A stretch of 64,000 bases of DNA from Knoellia locipacati (lineage in GTDB: Bacteria; Actinomycetota; Actinomycetes; Actinomycetales; Dermatophilaceae): assembly GCF_007992835.1 (NCBI RefSeq), contig NZ_BKBA01000008.1, positions 1 through 64,000 on the forward strand. Direction: 5' to 3'. Made by a program: the position numbers and the translations under genes. This document shows, one piece after another, positions 56,997 through 64,000 of this stretch; position 1 is the stretch's first letter, and the number at the start of each line of letters is the position of its first letter. Below the pieces are notes generated by a model. It saw only the letters and a list, made by a program, of their open reading frames with translations. It was not told the origin of the DNA and did no database searches.

Positions 56997-58370
56997 TCAG
57001 GTGATCCGGACGCGCTCGCCCAGCCTCGGCACGACCACGGCCGCGGAGAGCTCGTCCCGGATCCGCCCGGCCAGCGCCTCCGCGGCGCGGGCCTCGGCGT
57101 GGTTGACGAACACGGTGTCCGGCTCGTCCGGCAGCTCGTGCAGCCAGCCCAGCAGCTCATCGGCGTCCGCGTGGACGGAGAAGCCCTCGTCGTGGGCGAC
57201 CTGGGCCCGGACGGGGACGTACGAGCCGGCGATCTTGACCTCGCGGGCGCCCTCGGCGAGAGCCCGGCCGCGGGTGCCGACGGCCTGGTAGCCGGTGAGC
57301 AGCACCGTGTGCCGCGGGTCGGGGAGCATCGAGCTCAGGTGGTGGACCACCCGGCCACCGCTGGCCATGCCCGAGGCGGAGACGACGATGCTCGGGGTGC
57401 GCGGCTTGTTGAGCGCCCGCGACTCGTCGGCGGTGAGCGCGAGCTGCCAGTGCGGGAGGTGCCCCAGGGAGACCTCGATGTCCTCGGCGAGTTCCCCGTC
57501 GGCGGCGGCGCTGCGATAGACCTCGAGCACCTTGAGCGCCATCGGGCTGTCGAGGTGGATGGGGACGTCGGGGATGAGCCCGTCGCTGCGCAGCCGCCCG
57601 AGGGCCTCGAGGACGAGCTCGGTGCGGTCGACGGCGAACGCCGGGATGAGGACGGAGCCGCCGCGCTCGATGGTGCGCCGGATCGTCGCCGCCATCTCGT
57701 GGTGGTCCGGGTCGCCGCTCGGGTGCGTCCGGTCGCCGTAGGTCCCCTCGATGACGACGTGCCTCGCCGCCGGTGGCGCGGGCCGTGGCCGCAGCAGCGG
57801 GTGGTGCGGGCGGCCGAGGTCGCCTGAGAAGAGCACCGTGGTGTCGCCCTGCTCGAGCAGCACGATCGAGGACCCGAGGACGTACCCCGCGCGGACCAGG
57901 GTGAGCCGTCCTCCCGACCTCAGCGGCGTGGCGGTGTCGTATGCCGCGGGCGTGAGTGCCGTGATGGCGCGCTCCGCGTCGCTCGCGGTGTAGAGCGGCA
58001 ACGGTGGGTCGTGCTTGGAGTAGCCCGACGTCCGCGCGTACTCCGCCTCCATCTCGAGCAGGTGGGCGCTGTCGCGAAGGACGATGGGGACGAGGGCGGC
58101 CGACGCCCTGGTGCACCACGCCGGACCGGAGAAGCCCTGCCGGACGAGGGCCGGCAGGTAGCCGCAGTGGTCGAGGTGGGTGTGCGTGAGGACGACGTCC
58201 TCGATGCCCGACGCCGGCACCCGGAACGGTTCCCAGTTGAGCCGTCTCCACTGCCGCTCGCCCTGGTAGAGACCGCAGTCCACGAGGGTGCGCCGGCGGT
58301 CGTGCTCGACCATCGTCTTGCTGCCGGTCACGGTGCCCGCGGCGCCGAGGAAGGTGAGGACGGCGCTCAT
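56997..58370 (-). CDS. Metallo-beta-lactamase/beta-CASP hydrolase
   Basis: 457 residues from ATG 58370, overlapping the Usp stop by 4 nt. The MBL zinc motif HTHLDHCG (His63, His65, Asp67, His68) is followed by a beta-CASP insert with GSSIVLLEQGD, SGDLGRPHHP, SASGMASGGRVVHHL and a final FVNHAEARAAEALAGRI. This group (COG1236-type) includes RNases and related nucleases. Overlap with a stress gene points to a dormancy or stress role (inference). Confidence 0.92.
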   Translation of the reverse strand: MSAVLTFLGAAGTVTGSKTMVEHDRRRTLVDCGLYQGERQWRRLNWEPFRVPASGIEDVVLTHTHLDHCGYLPALVRQGFSGPAWCTRASAALVPIVLRDSAHLLEMEAEYARTSGYSKHDPPLPLYTASDAERAITALTPAAYDTATPLRSGGRLTLVRAGYVLGSSIVLLEQGDTTVLFSGDLGRPHHPLLRPRPAPPAARHVVIEGTYGDRTHPSGDPDHHEMAATIRRTIERGGSVLIPAFAVDRTELVLEALGRLRSDGLIPDVPIHLDSPMALKVLEVYRSAAADGELAEDIEVSLGHLPHWQLALTADESRALNKPRTPSIVVSASGMASGGRVVHHLSSMLPDPRHTVLLTGYQAVGTRGRALAEGAREVKIAGSYVPVRAQVAHDEGFSVHADADELLGWLHELPDEPDTVFVNHAEARAAEALAGRIRDELSAAVVVPRLGERVRIT

Positions 58371-59266
58371 GGTGTCTCCCCGCCGGCGCCTCTCCGGTCC
58401 GCCGGGGTCGAGGGCACGACGACGACCGGGCAGTGCGCGTGGTGGACGACGTGGGCGCCCACCGACCCCAGGAGCAACCCGGGGAAGCCGCCGCGTCCGC
58501 GACGACCGACGACGAGCAGCTGGGCTCCTCGCGACTCCTGCACGAGGGTCGGGCCGGCGATGCCGTGGACGAGCGACTCGCTGACCTTCACGTCGGGGTA
58601 CTCGTCGCGGTAGCCCGCGAGCATCTCGGCGACGATGAGCCGATGGGACTCGACGACCCGCTCCCGGGCCTCGTCCGGGTCGCCGCGGGTGAAGGCGGCG
58701 TTCGCCTCGTCCCACCACCACGAGTGGACTGCATGCAGCGGCACCTCGCGCTTGGAGGCCTCGGCGAAGGCGAGGGCCACGGCGGGCGCCGAGTGCTCGT
58801 GCGCGTCGACCCCCACGACGACGGGCCCCGTCGCCGAGAGGTCGGCGCCGAGCGGCACGATCATGACCGGGCACTCGGCGTGGGCCATGACCTTGTCGGC
58901 GGTGGCCCCGAGGAGGAGCGCCTCGGCCTGTCCGAGGCGACCGCCGTCGAGGACGAGCATCGAGGCGTCGTGGCTCGCCTCGACGAGCATCGCCGCGGGG
59001 TCGTCGACCTCGGTGACGGCCGTGACCGTCAGGTCCGGCGCCACACGGAGGGCCCGCTGGCGGCACTTCTCGGTGTGGCTCGCGAGCCGCAGGAGGTGCT
59101 CGTCGGTCCAGGGCACGATGGTCAGCCCGGTGGCGTGCATGACCCGCAACGGACTGCCCCACCTGCGTGCGTGGGCGGCGGCCTCCTCCACGGCGCGGCC
59201 CGTGGACTGCCCGCTGTCGACACCGACGACCACCGCGTGGCCGGACCTCGTCTCGGTGGTGCTCAT
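58367..59266 (-). CDS. Tandem-domain universal stress protein
   Basis: 299 residues from ATG 59266 (GGGAGG site). Two UspA domains lie in tandem (about 10-145 and 150-290); the second keeps the ATP loop GRRGRGGFPGLLLGSVGAHV, and the first has GATADKVMAHAECPVMIV. Double-domain Usps of this type bind ATP and are linked to hypoxia or dormancy in actinobacteria. It is coupled to the beta-CASP gene. Confidence 0.92.
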   Translation of the reverse strand: MSTTETRSGHAVVVGVDSGQSTGRAVEEAAAHARRWGSPLRVMHATGLTIVPWTDEHLLRLASHTEKCRQRALRVAPDLTVTAVTEVDDPAAMLVEASHDASMLVLDGGRLGQAEALLLGATADKVMAHAECPVMIVPLGADLSATGPVVVGVDAHEHSAPAVALAFAEASKREVPLHAVHSWWWDEANAAFTRGDPDEARERVVESHRLIVAEMLAGYRDEYPDVKVSESLVHGIAGPTLVQESRGAQLLVVGRRGRGGFPGLLLGSVGAHVVHHAHCPVVVVPSTPADRRGAGGETP

Positions 59267-59399
59267 GGCACCCTCCCTTCGTTGCGCCCAGCGTCGCCCC
59301 GGACGGGGCGCGGTCGGGAGGGCCGAAGGTCCCCCGCGCCACGGCATACGGCAGGGGTGGCACGATCGAGGGCTGTCCCCAGACCAGACGGAGGCCCAC

Positions 59400-60533
59400 A
59401 TGGCAGAGCGGTTCGGTCGCCCCAGCCCGCGGGCGGCCATCAAGATGGCGTGGCACCACCCGGTGTCCGCGCTCGCCGCGAAGTCGGCGGCTGCGGCAGG
59501 GCTGGCGTTCTGGGTCGGCGGGCTGCTGCCGGGCGACCTCGGGGAGTACCGCTACTACGCCGCCCTCGGCGCCTACACGGTGATCTACCCCAGCGTCTCG
59601 GACTCCATCACCCAGGCGGGCCGCGCCGTCGTCGCCGTCCTCCTCGGCGCACTGCTCGCCATGGGCCTGCAGCTCACGGCCTGGACCAACCCGATCACGG
59701 TGGCGCTCGCCATCGGCCTCGGCGTACTCGTCGGCGCGTGGCGCTGGCTGCGTGACCAGACGACCTGGGTGCCGGTGGTGGCACTGTTCGTGCTGGCCGT
59801 GGGAGGGCCACGGCCCGAGGGCTACATCGAGGCCTACGTCGTCCAGATCGTCCTCGGCGCCCTCGTGGGCGCGGCGGTGAACTTCGTCGCGTTCGCCCCG
59901 CTGCCGGTGCACGAGCTGCAGAAGTCGACCACCGACCTGAGGCGCGAGCTGGCCCGACAGCTGCGTGCGGTGGCCAACGCCCTCTCCGACGAGGGTGGCA
60001 GCCGTGCAGACGACGTGCTCGCCGGCCTTCCCGACGTCAGCCCCGCGCGCGAGCGGGTCCGGCTGGCCATCGCCCAGGCGCGACGGGCGCGCAAGGGCAA
60101 CCCGCGTGCCTCTCGCAGCGCGCACATCCACCGGGCCCTGTTCGACCTCGGCGAGACCCTCCAGCGGTGCAGCACGAGCGTCGAGTCGATGGCGGTCGTC
60201 ATCCTGGACCCGAACGCTCCGCCCCTCACCGACGACCTGCGGCATCGCACCGCCGACCTCATGATCTCGCTCGCCGTCCTCTTCGAGGCGCTCGACGACG
60301 AGGTCCCCGACGAGGGCCACGTCCGCGCGGCGCGGGCCGCCGTCGACGGGCTCATCGACGCCGTCGACGCCGAGAGCGGCGCGGGTCGCGAGAGCCGCTA
60401 CGTCGCCGGCGCCGCCGCCGTCTCGGGGCTGCGCTGCCTGGAGGCGTTCGTCACCGCGCAGCGTCGCTCGGGTGGGGACGCGACCATCGTTCCGGGGCCT
60501 GCGCTGCTGCCCCCGGAGGAGGCCGGGAGCTGA
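59400..60533 (+). CDS. FUSC-family (aromatic-acid-exporter-like) membrane protein
   Basis: 377 residues from ATG 59400; the frame is open far upstream, but this start fits the membrane profile. Four to six hydrophobic helices in the first 180 residues precede a long helical cytosolic domain. The GLAFWVGGLLP...YYAALGAYTVIYPS segment recalls FUSC/ArAE proteins, which export aromatic or other acids. It is divergent from the Usp gene, 133 nt away. Confidence 0.8.
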   Translation: MAERFGRPSPRAAIKMAWHHPVSALAAKSAAAAGLAFWVGGLLPGDLGEYRYYAALGAYTVIYPSVSDSITQAGRAVVAVLLGALLAMGLQLTAWTNPITVALAIGLGVLVGAWRWLRDQTTWVPVVALFVLAVGGPRPEGYIEAYVVQIVLGALVGAAVNFVAFAPLPVHELQKSTTDLRRELARQLRAVANALSDEGGSRADDVLAGLPDVSPARERVRLAIAQARRARKGNPRASRSAHIHRALFDLGETLQRCSTSVESMAVVILDPNAPPLTDDLRHRTADLMISLAVLFEALDDEVPDEGHVRAARAAVDGLIDAVDAESGAGRESRYVAGAAAVSGLRCLEAFVTAQRRSGGDATIVPGPALLPPEEAGS

Positions 60534-60634
60534 GGTCCGGACGGCGCCGCCGGAGCGACGGATTCGCCCGTAGCCGCGCCTTGCCCTGACCGCAAAGTCG
60601 CAGATCAGCCGCTCGCACGGCAGAGTGTGGCGAC

Positions 60635-61996
60635 ATGTCAGCAGACACCGATGTCAGACAGTCCGGCGAGTCGGAGACGAAGCTCAAACGGGGGATCACC
60701 CCCATGCTGCTCTTCTTCTTCATCGTCGGAGACACCCTCGGCGCGGGGATCTACACGCTCGTCGGGAGCATGGCCAAGGACGTCGGCGGCGCCATCTGGC
60801 TGCCACTGATCTTTGCGCTCGTCCTCGCGCTGCTCACCGCCGGCACCTACGCCGAGCTCATCACGAAGTACCCCCACGCGGGTGGGGCGGCCCGCTACGC
60901 CGAGCGGGCGTTCAAGAAGCCGTACGCGACCTTCATCATCGGCTGGCTCATGCTGTCGTCGGGGATCACGACCTCGGCGGCGCTGGCCAACGCCTTCGCC
61001 GGTGACTACCTCAAGGCGCTCATCGACCTGCCGGCCGTGCCCGTGACGCTCGTCTTCATCGGCGCGCTCATCGCGATCAACCTGCGCGGTGTGCGCGAGT
61101 CGCTCATGGCCAACGTCGGCGCCACGGTCATCGAGATGACCGGCCTGCTCATCATCATCATCGTCGCGGCCATCGTCTTCGGGAAGGGCGAGGCCGACCC
61201 GTCGCAGCTCACGACCTTCGCCGACGGTGTGACGCCGCTCCAGGGCGCCTTCGCCGCGACGATCACGGCCTTCTTCTCGTTCCTCGGGTTCGAGGCTGCG
61301 GCCAACATGGCCGAGGAGGTCAAGCAGCCGTCCAAGGCCTACCCGCGGGCGCTGTTCGGCGCGATCATCACCGCCGGTGTCATCTACCTGCTCATCGCGC
61401 TCGGCGCTGCCGCGGTCGTCCCGACCGGTGACCTCGCCGAGTCCGAGGGACCGCTGCTCGAGGTCATCAAGGCCTCCGGCCTGTCGTTCCCGCCGTGGCT
61501 CTTCGGCGCCATCGCCCTCGTCGCGATCGGCAACGGCGCGCTGCTCTTCATGGTCATGGCCAGCCGTGCGACCTACGGCCTCGCCGAGGCCGGGCTGCTC
61601 CCGCGGATCTTCGGTGAGGTCGCCTCGACGCGTCGCACCCCGTGGGTCGCGATCCTCGTCGTCGGTGCCATGACGATGGCGATGAGCTTCGTCGGTGACG
61701 TGAGCCTGCTCGCGGACACCACCGTGCTGCTGCTCGTGCTCGTGTTCATCTCGGCGAACATCTCGGTGCTCATCCTCAAGAAGGACAAGGTCGAGCACGC
61801 GTACTTCAGGACGCCGGCGATCGTCTCGGTCCTCGCGCTCGTCGCGAGCATCGCGCTGCTCACCCAGCAGAGCGCGCAGACGTGGCTCATCAGCGCCGGC
61901 TACGTCGTCGTGGGCACCGTGCTCTTCCTCATCGCGCGGGCTGCCCGCAACCGTGAGGGCGAGCCCGCCGATGAGGCGCCCGTCGACCTCGGCTGA
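60635..61996 (+). CDS. APC-superfamily amino-acid permease
   Basis: 453 residues from ATG 60635 with twelve hydrophobic helices. GITPMLLFFFIVGDTLGAGIYTLVG carries the APC glycine-rich helix 1 break; GFEAAANMAEEVKQPSKAYPRAL is the typical helix 6 to 7 segment. It probably moves amino acids or amines with protons or sodium. Substrate not predictable. Convergent with larC. Confidence 0.93.
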   Translation: MSADTDVRQSGESETKLKRGITPMLLFFFIVGDTLGAGIYTLVGSMAKDVGGAIWLPLIFALVLALLTAGTYAELITKYPHAGGAARYAERAFKKPYATFIIGWLMLSSGITTSAALANAFAGDYLKALIDLPAVPVTLVFIGALIAINLRGVRESLMANVGATVIEMTGLLIIIIVAAIVFGKGEADPSQLTTFADGVTPLQGAFAATITAFFSFLGFEAAANMAEEVKQPSKAYPRALFGAIITAGVIYLLIALGAAAVVPTGDLAESEGPLLEVIKASGLSFPPWLFGAIALVAIGNGALLFMVMASRATYGLAEAGLLPRIFGEVASTRRTPWVAILVVGAMTMAMSFVGDVSLLADTTVLLLVLVFISANISVLILKKDKVEHAYFRTPAIVSVLALVASIALLTQQSAQTWLISAGYVVVGTVLFLIARAARNREGEPADEAPVDLG

Positions 61997-62018
61997 TCCT
62001 GCCGGCCGACCGGCCGAC

Positions 62019-63257
62019 TCAGTCCTGACGCCGTCGCGCAGGCCCGCGGAGCCCCGCGGCCTGCGCGGCGGCGTTCGCCTCGTCGAGGACGACCCGAGCC
62101 GGTATGCCGGCCCGCTCGGCTGCCGCTCGCACGTCCTCGAACTCGGGGGTCGCGTGGACGGCGCGGCCGTCTGCGGTGTGGGACAGCTTGATCCGCACCG
62201 GGACCCCGCGGACGTCGACCGTCTCCCAGGAGCGGTCGAGGGCGTGACGTGACACCTCGTGCTCGCGGACGCCGAGGGTCGTCGTGTGCTCGAGGACGAT
62301 TCCGCGCAGGGACTCGCGGTGCCCGACGTCGCAGAGCACGGACAGCGTGTGGGCGGGACGACCCTTCTTCATGAGGATGGGAGTGAGCCACGCATCGGCG
62401 GCGCCGGCCGCGAGCAACGACTCGATGACCCCCGGCCACAGCCGCGGGTCGAGGTCGTCGACGTTGGCCTCGAGCACCCAGAGCGTCTCGGCCCCACCGG
62501 TGGCGGGTGCCGGGTCGGTGGTGGGCGTCGGCTCCGTGGCGGGCTCGCCGAGGACGACCCGGGTGACGTTGGCCCGGCCCTCGACGTCCTTGGTGCCGGC
62601 GCCGGACCCGGAGGCGGTGACCCGCATCGGTGGCAGCGCCTCGCAGGTCGCGGCGAGCGCTCGCACGAGGGCCAGACCGGTCGGGGTGGCCAGCTCCCCG
62701 GTGCCGACGGCGGCGACCTCCCACCCGGTGGCCAGCCGCAGGGTCGCCGGCGCGGGGACCCCGACGGTGCCGTGGCTCGTGCGGGCGGTGCCCGACCCCA
62801 GCGCCACCGGCCCGGCCGACACCGACGTGACGCCGAGCAGGTGGAGGGCGGCGCAGACGCCGACGACGTCGGCGATCGAGTCCCACGCGCCCACCTCGTG
62901 GAAGTGGACGTCGGCGGGTTCGACGCCATGGACGTGCGCCTCCGCGTCCGCGAGCACCTCGAAGACGTGAACGGCCCTGTCGCGCACCGGTTCCGGGATG
63001 TCGGCGGCCTCGATGAGTGCGCGGATGTCGGTCCACCGGCGGTGCGGCTGGTCGGGGGCGAGGACCTCGACGTCGACCTTGGCCGCCCGCAGCCCGGCGC
63101 GGCTCACCTCGGTGAGGGCGAGCCGCACGGTCGCGGGCAGGACGGCGTCGACGACGGACTGGACCTCGTCGAGCGGAGCGCCCGCATCGACCAAGGCCCC
63201 GAGCAGCATGTCCCCGGCGACGCCGGCGCCGGCGTCGATCCAGAGGTGGGTGGTCAT
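62019..63257 (-). CDS. larC: Nickel-pincer cofactor biosynthesis protein LarC
   Basis: 412 residues from ATG 63257. LarC features are present: the N-terminal WIDAGAGVAGDMLLGAL, HVHGVEPADVHFHEVGAWDSIADVVG in the first half and the metal-binding MKKGRPAHTLSVLC region in the second. LarC inserts nickel into the pincer nucleotide cofactor of LarA. In some lactobacilli larC needs frameshifting; here it is one continuous gene. A LarA-like gene lies just upstream. Confidence 0.92.
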   Translation of the reverse strand: MTTHLWIDAGAGVAGDMLLGALVDAGAPLDEVQSVVDAVLPATVRLALTEVSRAGLRAAKVDVEVLAPDQPHRRWTDIRALIEAADIPEPVRDRAVHVFEVLADAEAHVHGVEPADVHFHEVGAWDSIADVVGVCAALHLLGVTSVSAGPVALGSGTARTSHGTVGVPAPATLRLATGWEVAAVGTGELATPTGLALVRALAATCEALPPMRVTASGSGAGTKDVEGRANVTRVVLGEPATEPTPTTDPAPATGGAETLWVLEANVDDLDPRLWPGVIESLLAAGAADAWLTPILMKKGRPAHTLSVLCDVGHRESLRGIVLEHTTTLGVREHEVSRHALDRSWETVDVRGVPVRIKLSHTADGRAVHATPEFEDVRAAAERAGIPARVVLDEANAAAQAAGLRGPARRRQD

Positions 63258-63340
63258 GCGCGAAACGGTAGTGGCAGGCACCGGCGGCCGGGCGACGTGC
63301 CCGGTGCACGGCATACGGGCTGGGGTCCGGATCGCGGGTC

Positions 63341-64000
63341 TCAGCGCAGCCGGAAGAGGACCTCACCGGCGTTGGGCACGACGAAGGTCTCGCCGTCGGC
63401 CTCGGCCGCCGCGAGGTCGACCGAGTCCGGGTCGAGGTAGCCGAGGTTGGCGCGGCGGCACTCCTCCTCGGGGATGCGTGTAGCGAGCGTGACCTTGACG
63501 CGCAGCCGCTCCTCGCCCGTCTCGGCGTCGTAGGTGCCCGCGCCCCGCAGGTGGGTCGAGTGGGCGAGCGTGCCCCAGTGGACGTGCTTGAAGCGGTCCC
63601 ACTGCTTCACGAAGTAGTCGCGGCAGTGGTAGCCGATCTCGAGGATCTCGGGGTGGCTCGTCGAGATATCGGTGATGTGGGGGGCGTAGAGGATCACCTC
63701 ACCGCCGTCCGCCACGACGGGCTCGAGCTTGTAGAAGCCCTTGGCGCCGGTCCAGATGTCCTCGTACATCTCGGGGACGACCGAGATGACCCGCGACACC
63801 GGCTCGTCGAGGTGGTGGACGTGCGTCGCCGCGCAGACCTCGGCGGCGCTGGCCCACGACGAGATGGTGTCGCCGAACGAGATCGAGTGCAGGTCGAGGC
63901 TGCCGGCCTCGCCGACGACGCAGAACGCGAGCTTCTCGGCGGGCACGAGCGAGGCGCCCTCGTTGATGAGGGCCCGCACGGGCGTGATCGCCGTCGTGCC
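63341..64000 (-). CDS. larA: 3' part of a LarA-like nickel-dependent racemase gene; runs off the right edge
   Basis: The frame is open to the window edge, giving the last 220 residues. VVPEMYEDIWTGAKGFYKLEPVVADGGEVILYAPHI matches the C-terminal domain of the LarA/DUF2088 family, where the Trp/Lys-rich part contacts the lactate-racemase product side. With larC downstream it suggests a nickel-pincer-dependent hydroxy-acid racemase or epimerase; the substrate need not be lactate. Confidence 0.85.
   Translation of the reverse strand, partial: GTTAITPVRALINEGASLVPAEKLAFCVVGEAGSLDLHSISFGDTISSWASAAEVCAATHVHHLDEPVSRVISVVPEMYEDIWTGAKGFYKLEPVVADGGEVILYAPHITDISTSHPEILEIGYHCRDYFVKQWDRFKHVHWGTLAHSTHLRGAGTYDAETGEERLRVKVTLATRIPEEECRRANLGYLDPDSVDLAAAEADGETFVVPNAGEVLFRLR

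Overview
The window is one stretch of very GC-rich actinobacterial chromosome. Codon use, frequent GTG starts, ATGA/GTGA gene overlaps and the gene content fit a member of the Micrococcales, perhaps an Intrasporangiaceae-like organism (inference; no rRNA is present). It holds three tRNA genes: Ser-UGA, Ser-GCU and Arg-ACG. No transposase, integrase, phage gene or CRISPR array was seen.

Region 1 (1-5252) is the most unusual part. A trypsin-fold protease gene whose product ends in an eight-fold Thr...Cys repeat is followed, with 2-4 nt spacing or overlap, by an APH-like kinase, a HopA1-like protein and a LanC cyclase with all zinc ligands. These three families are the ones used by dissociated (class V-like) lanthipeptide systems, so the protease tail is probably the modified substrate. 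Region 2 (5294-13104) holds a YtxH protein, tRNA-Ser and a fructan/fructose regulon: a GH32 levanase gene carrying a 1-nt frameshift, a LacI regulator and an frcBCA-type ABC transporter ending in a universal-stress gene. The same perfect 14-bp LacI-type palindrome lies before both the levanase and the transporter.

Region 3 (13105-23876) carries cspA, an LCP cell-wall ligase, an alkyltransferase, tRNA-Ser, a frameshifted GPP34 gene, a GT2-GtrA plus GT39 pair for envelope glycosylation, and an OmpR-type two-component system. Several unusual repeats lie between genes: a G-quadruplex next to palindromes, 15-bp tandem repeats and 60-bp hairpin units. Region 4 (23946-35988) is fatty-acid beta-oxidation (fadA, fadB, CoA transferase, acyl-CoA dehydrogenase), a secreted SGNH hydrolase, a secreted M36 metalloprotease and GTP-dependent PEP carboxykinase.

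Region 5 (36463-46591) is a tightly overlapping nine-gene operon: a peptide/nickel-type ABC importer, an LLM flavin monooxygenase, an alpha/beta hydrolase and two flavin reductases. It is read away from a divergent LysR gene that overlaps a cupin gene. It probably takes up and oxidatively cleaves an organosulfur or similar compound. Region 6 (46684-50619) is an arsenic cluster beside tRNA-Arg: an ArsR-phosphatase fusion, an aquaporin, ArsC, ArsR and an ArsO-like flavoprotein, with no classical arsenite pump. Region 7 (50701-64000) has membrane and stress genes, a tail-to-tail overlapping two-component pair, an aldo/keto reductase, a beta-CASP hydrolase overlapping a tandem UspA gene, an FUSC-like protein, an APC permease, LarC and the 3' part of a LarA-like gene.

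A 7-mer, GGCATAC or its complement GTATGCC, usually extended to ACGGCATAC, recurs about 47 times by eye, in genes, between genes and as an inverted pair in one terminator.
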